DNA of 64,000 bases. It comes from Mactromeris polynyma (lineage: Eukaryota; Mollusca; Bivalvia; Venerida; Mactridae). The stretch's first letter is position 1. Each line of letters opens with the position of its first letter. This document shows, piece by piece, positions 34,132 to 46,100 of the stretch. The notes beneath the pieces were generated by a model that saw only the letters and a program-made list of their open reading frames with translations, had not been told where the DNA came from and ran no database searches. The position numbers were made by a program, and so were the translations under genes. The stretch is taken from assembly GCA_032209605.1 (NCBI GenBank), contig JASFXZ010000005.1, positions 19,148,860 through 19,212,859 on the forward strand, in the 5' to 3' direction.

Positions 34132-37100
34132 CTGAAATCGACGAAGGAATGTAATCATGTATATGTCTTATTTGTAGTCGTGCTAGATTCGCATATAAGT
34201 GTATGTTCAAAATGCATTTAGGAAATATCATATGACTTCGCTAAATATTTTCTCCCGCAAAATTACCCGAGTTTAAAAGAGGGATAGAGTTGTTACAGGA
34301 AACGTCACACACACAAGACAATGTCTCCATACAAAGACCCCCTGGTATATAACAGTCTACAAAACACAAGGCACTGAGGAGGCACAAGGGTAAACATGTA
34401 TTGGAAAAGAAGTGCAAAAAAAGTTGTTGCTGATCATAAAAAACAACTAAGGAAAATTCAGGGGGACAAAATGAAGGAACACATCAAGGACCATGTCACA
34501 AAAGTCAGAATGGGTGTGTGAAAAGACCATGACTATTACATAAAGTAAAGGATCTACGCAGTGAGAAATGTCTGCTGTTTAAAAGGTTTTCAAAGAAATA
34601 TGTAAAACCGATACTTGGATATCCCCTTTAATTAACTACGTACATGTCTAATATTTTGAAATAACTTACATGAAAGTCTCCATCAACGTAAGCGGCACTC
34701 CATGTATAGATAGCATATTGTAGGAAACCAAACATTGCAGCCAGGAAATGCATCGTTCCAAACAGAAATCCAAAATTGTGACTTGGAAACCTGACGTATG
34801 AAACGGTGTTTCGTAAGAAATGACATGATATTGCGAATATAATTTATCCCCGAATAACATAAATAATATTTTGAAATAACTTACATGAAAGTCTCCATCA
34901 ACGTAAGCGGCACTCCATGTATAGATAGCATATTGTAGGAAACCAAACATTGCAGCCAGGAAATGCATCGTTCCAAACAGAAATCCAAAATAGTGACTTG
35001 GAAACCTGACGTATGAAACGGTGTTTCGTAAGAAATGACATGATATTGCGAATATAATTTATCCCCGAATAACATAAATGATGGAGAAGCATACAGAGGG
35101 CATCGTCATGCCAACATCACAAGGTGACATGAACAAATTTACATGTATTGGCCACACAAAATTGATTTGTAGTTCTACTGATTTACCGCTCCTTTAAAAT
35201 GCAAGAATAGAAAAAAATAAAATTACCTTCTCGCACGTCCGTCAAAAATCAAATTTTATTATTTGATGTGCGCGAAATTTGCCGCTAATAAGGGGTATTT
35301 TTCTCATTTAAATATATGCATAGCAACCGTAGTTAACACTCACACAATGCATTATAAACATGGGAGTACATGCAAGGATCACAGACGATATGCAGGAAAT
35401 TTACATTAAATGCATCTCAACTTAGGCTAAATAAAGTTCGATATGTACAACATCTACAAAGACATTTAAAGGTTTGGGATACTTGTGCAACATGAAATAC
35501 TTGTGACAAGCTTGGTAAATTGTACAAATACTGGAAAATTCATGCAGTAGCGAAAACAGATGAAATAGGAAATGTAAACAAATTCGGATAGAATAAAGCG
35601 AGCATGGATATGTATAATATGTGTTTTTGTATAATATGTGTTTGGTCGGTTTATAATACTGATCAACACATATGTGTACGATTCGATGCTTCGTTATAAA
35701 CATCTTGATTGGGAAAAATGCATTTTATCTAGGATAGCATGGAAGAATAGCTACACAACTAGAAATTAGAATACAAATCATGAAAATGGTAAGCCCCCAT
35801 ACTCTGAGGCGTTACAATATTACCATATTTTTGTCCAAAACAGAGGAAATCAGATGAAACTGTTTCGATACTATTTTAGACGAAATTCTGAAGTTTGAAA
35901 GGTTGTTGAAGTTCATCCAAGACTAACATGGTGCTATTGAACATTATAATTCTAAACTTGAAATGCCATAAGGAGACTTGCTATACATTTTTCACCTTGT
36001 TCAGAATCACCCTGTCTGTCAGTCGATGTGTCTAGATATATATATTTGGTTTAAGGCAAGAAATATTAAGGAGTTATGACCCATTAACAGAAACTAGTTG
36101 TGCATCTCATGGTAACATTCAAGTCTAAGTGGGTAGCTCGTCTACGCACAAGGTGCTTAATGTGAGCTTATGTGATTGCCTGATGTCTAGTTTTTAGTTT
36201 GCAACCAGCATTGCTCAATGTTTTTGTATTTGCCGCTTGTGAAATTTTGAGAAGTAAAATAAAATTTAAAAAAAATATTTCGCTCGCTCGCCCCATCTTT
36301 TTCTTAAAAATATCCGAAGAACTACTGATCACTTAGGTGTGGCCTAAGGCCCGAAAAACTTAGTGAATAACATTAAAGCAAAAGAATCGATGCGAGAATG
36401 TGATATTGATATTCGAATTATTTCGAATATATATTAGGTATTTAAATCAAAACAATATTGCAGTAAAGCTATTTGCACGCTTAACAATTATACAAATACT
36501 TATTAAATGTGATATATTATAACAACAATTAAAATAAAGCTTTTTAGCTATTCACTTATGTAAACAAGAGGCCCATGATGGCCCTATTTCTCTCACTGCA
36601 ATGTTTTTTACCGAACTTAATAATGTATGCTATCTTTTAAGATGACAACTAGACACTGCTTAACACCAAATATCTAAGCTCTAGACTTTATGGTTTTTGC
36701 ACAAGAAGATTTTCAAAGTTTACACTTTTAAAATCTATGTTTAGCTCCAGTGACGTACTTATGCAACATACCGGAACCATTTATATAACTTCGAAAGAAG
36801 ACCACCTAAGGATCCTTCCTGAGAAGTTATGACAAAATCCATTCTGTAGTATAGGAGATGTTGTTTAAAGAAAATGTTAACGCACGATGCACGACGCACG
36901 ATTCACGATGACGGACGACGGACATCCAAGGATCATAAAAGCTCACCATGAGCACTTCGTGCTCAGGTGAGTTAAGAAAATCTATCTACTTTCCCGAATA
37001 AATATTTCAAATAATTCATTGATTCTCTAGTAATATGTAAACTTATATCAATCAATTATCTAATCACTGCGATAAATATTTCCCCACTAAAACGGCACAG

Positions 37101-40100
37101 CCTCAAAACAATCAAGATAAAATAAATGCGTACGTGTTACGAATATATGCAGCGCCTGAACTATAGAGGAATGCTCTATATATGGTCATCACAATAAAAA
37201 CAGGGTACAATAGTTCTGTCACTGGTATGAGTATCAATATTGACATAAGTGTCGCTATCAGGGAAGTCATAGACATGGGAAGAACAGACGGCATCAGTTC
37301 TCTAAAAAGCGGAGATTTGCCATCTGAAATACATTTACTTAGAGCATTAATTAAATAACAACTTTTATAATTGCAAATGAACTAACATTTTTGAAACAAA
37401 AACAATTGTTTTGACTCATGACGTTGGTTATGACATGAACTGTTATTATTTACCAATATTTAATTTATCAATAACAAATCTCTTACAATTTTTATATATG
37501 TTGTTACATGTCACTTTTATTGATAAAGCGATAAAAGCGAAACTATACATTATTCAGATAACTTCTACACAAATAAATTATGCACAATATAAATAATTGA
37601 ACATTTATATGTTCTTCTAGATTCACAACTGAATAACTTCGGCACCGTTTGCATTGTTATTGTAACCAACGTCCGAACTCTCAGTGTCGGTACTGGGTAA
37701 TTAACAATGAATTCAAACCTTCATATCTTCGCTTTTGCCAATCATACAAAGCACCTGTCACAACCGATCCGACAATACCACCCAACATTGTATAGTAACA
37801 AACATCCGTGAAGTAACTCACTGGAATCAAAGTAAATAAACAATCTCCTTGGTCACCTAATGGTTATCATCTACTATAGATAATTTGAAACTTCCCCTTT
37901 TGAGGTTGAGACCGAAATAATATATGTATACATTAATTAAAATGATAACTAACTTCTCGGCTCGACGTCGATGATAATAACAATAAACAAAATGTCAAAT
38001 ATCGTACGCTTGTATCGGTAAAATCAGGTTCATAGACATATGTATATGAATAAATTAAAATTCTTAGAAAATAGCATATAAATCTGCTCAATACGATGTT
38101 TAGTGAATATTAGGCTATTATAATTAGATTAGGTTTATTGAACACATTTAAATAGGGTATGCTGTGTGTGTGAGGAACATACCTTGATCCTCGACGTGAA
38201 GCAATCTAGTCAAATATTGGTTAAGAGTACCAAGAAAGTAATGGAATCTCAGATTTAAGATTATCATCCAGAACACGCAGGTGAGGTATTTTGGATGTAA
38301 AAAGCAACGTTTCAAAGTTGGAATATCTTGTTTGGTCTGGACGCCTACAAATAACATAAGTAATGTCTTAGAATGTAACTATGGAAATTATATCTCTATA
38401 TTTTATGATTTATAAAATAGCACAAAAGTAAGATATGTGTTATACATGCAAGAGCGCTGACAAATATACATGTAAACGCAGATTCAAAGAAATTTGTACA
38501 ACTGTATTTTATTAATAAGCTTATTAAAACAAAATATTCTATCAGATATTCTACTTCGCAGACGTCATTAGCGATATATAACATTGTCTGAATGATATCC
38601 TAAATATTGAAACAAAGGCTTTGCTTCTTTGGCGATTACCAACTACCCTAGACATCTTTAGTTAAAACTACCAAACGGTCTTTGCTTTTCGCAGCTTCAC
38701 TTGCTTTGAATCAGAGTTTCGTTTTAAATAATAAATATATGATAATGAGACTTCCTCTATACAGTTATTGTAAATTATCTTCAGTTGATTGGGGATTTGT
38801 CTTGAGTTGCATCGGTCAGGGTTAATATTTCACAACTATTCGTGTCAACGCGCATGTACATACGTAGATGACTAAAACCCACGATCGTTGTTTGACTGAA
38901 ATACAAGACTCAAATTACGAAGTCTAAATTATACAAATCATCTTTTTTCATTTTAAAGTTTAATACGCGTGGAATTTTACAGTGATTTGAATAACAAACC
39001 TATTAAATACTGGTTCTGATTTCCTGTCTTTGTTTATCAAAACAATGAGTGATGAAGTCGAGCAAGGAATGCCACAGCCAAATGGAACAGCCACACGCCA
39101 TGCACACTTACAAATGCAAAAATGACCCAAGGGAAATACAATTGATGGGATAATATAGGATTATCGCCTAGCTGCGGTCAGTGGTAGCCATTTGCTTATG
39201 TGATGTCAGAACGTGTATATTACTGATCTTCAAATCCAAAGCAAAAGGAAATTGTACGATGTTTTACTTTGCCCATCGGTGCAGTGTTATATATATGCTC
39301 TACATGTATCATATGTTGGCGAGTTGTCCACCGTTTTATTTGTGTGAGGGAGGTTCAGTGCCCTGTTAAAGCAGGTGTAAATAAAATAAATTGTTGTCAA
39401 CATATTAATTAAAAGACAAAGAAGATAAGCTTTCATTAACGTCGCATAAATGGATATCCATATTTCAGACGGCCAAAATTTGGATCTTACGATGCTTACC
39501 TCTGTTATTTGATGTAGTATATCGTTTTGTTGATGCTGTATTTTCATATGTGTCACTCCTTACACTTACGATAAAATGTTTTGGTAAGAAGAACACGCTG
39601 CTTATCAAGACGGATATATGGATAACAGCAATCGATATGAACATAGTTTGTCTTGTAAAGCCATGTTGATGTGCGATCTGTAAGAAAGACATTATCCCAA
39701 ATATAAAGGATTTGTTAATGCTTCATCATGTGACATTCTATCAAAAAAATATTTGAAGGAACATGTCTGTGAAAAGATTTATACGTTTCATCGTTCGGCT
39801 GGTTGTATACATGTAAGTCGCGAAAAAGTTTAAATGTGTATTCTGTTTAAGCACATATATAAAATACAGAATTAGCATGTATACAAAATACAATGCAGTC
39901 ACAGATCATTTTATCACCTACCTTTACAACTAGCATAACAATTGACGAACTATCAAACGCTCCATTCAACAAACCAACAACTGTCGAACTACCAACGGTA
40001 AACAGATATGCCACCTGCAAATCCAATACAAGAATTAGTTCGTTAGTTTATTCATACATTGCATACCCAATAGCTTCAAGGAAAACTGGCTGGTAAACTT

Positions 40101-43100
40101 CCCACGTAAGGATCTAAATAATGCGTTTTAGGTAAGAGGGGGATTTTGCCGGAGAAGTCATGGTCATTCCATTAAGAAGGAAGTATTAAGTTTGTCTTTA
40201 TGGGGAACGCCACATTCACAAAACAATGCCTCCCAACAGATCCAAGAAAAAAATTCTTCAACACTTATGAATAATTGTTTTCAATGAACAAACATTCCAA
40301 TTCGATACACGGGATGGGCGTGAATACATAAGATGTGTTTATACGGAAACGATCAATGTTCATGTCGAAAGAAATCACCAATGACGAAAATGAAACAAAA
40401 TGCAATTAATTAGGTTTACTGCCATCGGGTTAAAACGAACGATGAAGGACGGATGTACTTGGTACAGGAACGCCACATTCACAAGACAATGTTTCTTCAC
40501 ACAAATTTCAGAGAAAATTCATCTCACAAAGCACTAGAAAGTTGGTAAATTGTCAACAAATTGATGTATAAATCTGGAAATACCATCAGTACATCAGCTG
40601 TTCGCTTATTTTCGCATTTTATCCTCCATCTTGGGGATAAGAAGCCAATCAGAATCCTGCTTTCACTTTGGTTCCAGTCTGCGTATACGCGCAAACTAGG
40701 ACACAGAAACCAGTTCTGCTTGCTTACCATGTGACTCCTACCTTATGAATACCAGGCGAAAGCATGGGTCGCTATACATTTGGCAGCGAAAACACGTGTT
40801 TAAAATTTGTATCGTACGATGTCTCTAAAATCGGTTAATCTCAAAATTGCTTGTTTTGCACGTGGACCTTGTGCACACTAAACATGGTCCGATAAAGTGT
40901 GAACAAGCGTGTCGCATTGTACCTTAGCTAACGAACTACTCAATTCATCACTGAAATATGATGTAAACATAATGCCAAGATTGTCAGAGGCTGAGAGAAA
41001 TAGAGTATTTTCAGTTAATGTGATTTGAACTCTGCCCTCAAAAAAGGCTTGAGCCTTACCAATCGCTTAGTGCAGCCCACAATTGAATTGCTGCAGAGAA
41101 CAGATATTCGGTCGCACGTTACACGAGGAACGCTAAATTCACAAGAAAATGCTTTCTCACACTGATTCTAACGGACTCATCAACAAATGACACATTAGAA
41201 AATCAGGAGCTGAATGGAGTTACACTTATGGGACTGGGGAAGTACGAAATTGTCTGACTGATTACCAAAAGCAACCAAAGAGTGTAGGACGGAGCAAATA
41301 AAGGCGGAATAGAAGAGTTGCAATGGGGGAATACCTTACAGGACAAGCTAAGAAAGCAAGTTGGCAACGGACAATATTATAACAGGCCAGGGCATTCTAC
41401 AAAATTAAAGGGGAACTAAATATTGACAGTAAAACTTCGAAACCTCGAACTGCCGTCGGACCTAGCAATTAGTTATAGCCATCTACTGTTCGAGGCATCT
41501 ACGGTATACGCGTATATTTCCTAATTGACAGTCGCCGGTTTTCATACTGAATGAACGTCAATCAATAGTCGCAGCATTATTCATAATAATAAAATTAAAA
41601 AAGAAATGAAAGCAAAAATGATTCCCTAATCCGGAAACTCTCCGATCCGGAAACTTCCTGCAACCGGACAATTTTCTGGGTTTAGTTCCTCCAATACGAC
41701 ATATAAAAAATCCCCCACAGTCCGGATCCTCCCTACTCCGGAATCCGAACGAATTTTTCTGTCCGGATTGTTAGTTTACAGGTAAAATAAATCTCCAAAA
41801 ACCGGACGATAATTTTCCGCAAAAATACGTCAGATCGTATAATGACTGAGAATTGAGAGAAGGCATAATAATTTGTCTCTATGAATACATACCATTAGAC
41901 GTTATCATCGTATGCATTAAGTTTTGATGGAAACAAGGTAAGACCGGGTACGAGATGTACTTATTTTGTAAAAAAATGGAAAACATTGGATGTGAGCGCA
42001 GAACAGGGCCCATTAGGTACACAAATCACAATTCAAAAATTTTACCCTAGATTATTTTTTTCCTCTACGAAAAATCTTTTGAAATGAAGCTATGGTGCAT
42101 AGTTTTCAGGTACGGTGTTTTGATAATTCATCGTACTAAGTGCATAGCTTGTCAGGTTTTATGGACGGTATAATGTCGCAAAATACCCATACTTAATTTC
42201 AGCTGTGTTTAAAATCATTTGACATGTAAAATGATTCATTGAAATACTTGCTTGAGATTCATATATCCACCTTATGCAGTGAAAATATCCACAAAATTCT
42301 AAAAGATAAAATATCTTATACATTTTCTGCACAGTGTAATTTTGCTGTACTTTCTACATCTATTTAAGAATGAACTATAGATCAAAATCTTACGTTTCTT
42401 ATATTCAATGCTTTCATACAGTTTTAAATAAACGAGAGACGTCTACAGCGGTTCATATTCTGAAGAATCGAATTTCCTACATTTCTATAACGAATACACA
42501 CATTATAATGATAATTTACATAATTTAAGGGAGTATTCAAATATCAACCAATATTTCACACATCATGTATTTTGCATATCGCATTGCAAATCTTCCTCTT
42601 ATGAAAGTTGCATAAATATGTTGGTCTCTTATAACTTATGATTTTGGGCTATAAATTGAATTTTCAAGTTTATTTACATTTTGTAGCTTAAATTAGTTTG
42701 CAAAGTCAAATAAAAGAATGCATTCAGACATTATATTACATCGCCATAACGCAAACAACTTCTAGCCAAATGGTATTGAGGTTTTTTCTCTAGCGAACAT
42801 ATTCAAATTACTGAAAGAATTAGGTCTTTTCTCTAGCGAACATATTCAAATTACTGAAAGAATGTCTTGCCTACGGACATTCAATGGAGTAATTCTCTCC
42901 AGTCCGGACTCTCCTCTAATCCGACCTTTAAAGTTTGTCCGAGGGGTGTTCGGATTAGGGAGTTTCCACATGTACAACTGGCAAGTAATTATCACGAAGT
43001 GCGAATAACATGTGTATACTAGTATATTAAGCGGTCATTGAAAGGTGTGAATTATATGGCGGATCCGTGGTCCAGTGGTAACGCGCTGGACTTGTAATCC

Positions 43101-46100
43101 AGGGATCGCTGGTTCGATTCCCCGCTCCATCACTAACCGTACTAACAGTCTTTCGGACGAGACTTTAAAAACCGAGGTCCCGTGTATGATGCTTTACATC
43201 GAGCACGTAAAAGAACCAGGGATGCTTCTGGAACTGGGGCATCTCCTGTATCATGCACTATCCTCCAAAAATCTAATATGACTAACCTTCTTCTGGAGGC
43301 GTCGCCCATATGGGAAACCGGTGGCGACGATAAATAAACGCAAATACAAACGTGTCAATTATTGTATTGTTCGACCTATCTATAGTGAACAATGAATAAA
43401 ATGATAGCTAGGGTCCCCAAATCCTGTTCGAGTGTTCGACCTATCTCTGTTCGAGTGATCTACTGTTAAATAATATGAAATAAGAAGGGGTTTCGCCGGG
43501 ACTTAAGAACCTGTTCGAGGTATCTACTGTGTTCGAGCCAAAACTGTTTGAGGTTTCGAAGTTTTACTGTAGCTAAAAATATAAAGGAAATAATAGTCAC
43601 AAACCGATTTACAGCCTTTGAACGGGCAGGAATGTAATGTCGAAAACATAAAGGCAAGAAAATCATAGCCAGATTTTCAGCCATGAAACATTCAAAAAAA
43701 ACAACCGGGGTTTGAATCAAGTAAAAGATTGCTAACCTCACACTTCACCGCTATATGGTTAAATATTTCTAATTGTCGCCGCACTGAAGTGCGGCGTACT
43801 GTATGGAATGGGATATTTTTTTGTACATGGAGGGGCACGTGACTTTTTTTGTACGTGGAGGGACACGTGACTTTTTTTTCCAAGATTATTCGATTCAAGA
43901 TAATTTTACCCACTGACAATAAAGTTTTACAGAAAAAGTATTTGTAATATTTTTTTATTGTTTTATTTTATTCCATTTTAAAATCTTTTAATTTATTCCC
44001 TCATGTGGTGCACGATTTCAAATGGTCAAGGTCTATTTTGACTGATAAAATATTTGAAACCAGTCTACGGAAAGTTTATTTTTAGATTCCCTCATGTGGT
44101 GCACGATTTCAGAAAATGCTCAGTTAGCACCGTTCATTTTCGGAAATTGCTCAAGAAAAATCAAATAATCGAAAAGCGTTCCCGTCGAAAAGTATGACTT
44201 TCTAATTTGGGCGAAATATTTACCGTTTGCGAATGTTTTATTCCACTCAATTTCTATGATAAACGCGGTTAAAAGCAATGTATGTGATAACCATGCAATC
44301 ACTTTCGTTTTCGGGTCTATTATACGATAAAATCCGTACCGTACGGTCCGTAATGCCGCCCGCTCCGTATTTTACGAGGAATGAAAATTATTATAGTAAA
44401 TTCAGAATACTATTATTTTCGCAAGTATTTACTTATGGTTTAAGTCTCATAGTCTGTGCTATGACTATTCACATACAATTTACCTCACTGTATGTTTAGT
44501 TTATGTTTCATTTGTGACCTAGTTTTTATGTACAGCCGACTGTTTGAAACATGTATTGCTTTTTGCACTTGATTGACTTGTGTTTGGGAGTATACATTGT
44601 CTTCATCTTTCAATTTGAATAATTAATAATTGATAGTGAGATGTTTGTTTAAACTTGAATAACAAGAATAAAATAGACAAGAAATAAGATAACAGTGCTA
44701 CATTGAATCATCCCACAAGCTCAACTAGGAATGATTTGTAGACTATTAAAAGCAATTTCAAAGAAACACTAAAAAGGATTACATTGAAATAACAAAGTCC
44801 TATGCTATAGAATATTGGGGATTGAGGGGACAAACTGCACTAAATATTTGTTGATCGCGTGCTGTGTGATGTAGCCCCCAAATGACTGAAACCGACTGGT
44901 TCCAAAATTGGCTCAAGAAAAAAAGCCAGCGCAAGCCAAGATTGTCAAATTCATCTAGTGAGCAAGACGAGACTTCCAGTTGATCGGAAGTTGATTAGTT
45001 CGTTGAAGAAGGTAGGCCATGGCTAGTATTTAATGATGATGAGATAGTCATGACCTTTACTTGAACAATAAAACTGAGAAATCTTGCTTAATTATAATGG
45101 TTATACATAAAACAACATTTAAAATAAGGATTTTAAGTTGTTAATCCTGTTCAAAACATTGCGACAGGTAAGAAATTGTTGTGACAGGTAAAACATTGTT
45201 GCAACAGGTAAAACATTGTTGCAACAGGTAAAACATTGTTGCGACGGGTAAAAAATGTGTCTTTGCCTGTCGTTATGTCCTGTGAAGGAGAAAAAGTATT
45301 CGCGTTGACTGTTTTACCTGTATTTCACATGTGCTATTGAAATTTTCTTGAAGTGGGCAGTTTATAATTATAATATTATATGATATAGTCATCGCTGATA
45401 ATTTCTCCTTGCATGTACTAACGGAGAAGAAACTGCAGTAAGAAGGAATTTGTTACGGTGATACGCTGTTTATTCATAGTTTAGGGTGGTGCCAGCAACT
45501 ACAGTTTTCAGCTTCATACTGATACCATAATATACTCTTTTTTTCGCTCGCTCGCTTTAATAAAAGACAGTTTGAAAAAAAATCCGAAGAACAAACAAAT
45601 AATTTGTTGTGGCCTAATAATAATTAAAATTGCATTCTTTGAATATTTTACATAACAAATTATAACAAATAGAAGTGATGCGTTAACTGTATGAAATAAA
45701 TATTTAGATAAAAGTAGTGCTTATTCTAAGCTTATTGTTTACGTACGTATGGATCAGAAAAGAAAATATGTTCCGGTGATAAATTTTGAGTGTCATGATA
45801 GTCTGAGATAATTATTTAGAAACTTAATGAGAATTTATGTAAAGGATTCAAAGAATGTAATTTTAAATATTATTATTTTTGTGAACAAAGACCTTGCTAT
45901 ATACAGAGAAGTTGGAACTGGGTCTGTAAACAGATTAATATTTTTTGTTAACGTGTTTGATACTACTAAAATGAAGTGTAATACTTTAGTTACATGTTTT
46001 TTTGTACAAAAGAATGTAAATAACAAAATTTCATTCAATTTTTTAGCGGCGACCTTTGATGCTTTGCATCAATGATTTTCTTGTATATAAATATAAAACA

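Larger units (their letters stand above)
34650..35079 (-). repeat. 215-bp tandem duplication covering exon 8 of gene B
   Basis: Two units (34650-34864, 34865-35079) joined at 'cataaat/aatattttg', with three shared bases at the junction. Each holds a full exon 8 with about 75 bases of upstream intron and 20 bases downstream. Copy A and the rest of B are single here, so it arose in the B lineage or haplotype. Confidence 0.92.

Noticed and set aside
34670..35005. Gene B using exons 8b and 8a together
   Set aside because: 121 nt breaks the frame: the second exon would be read out of phase and stop after 35 codons.
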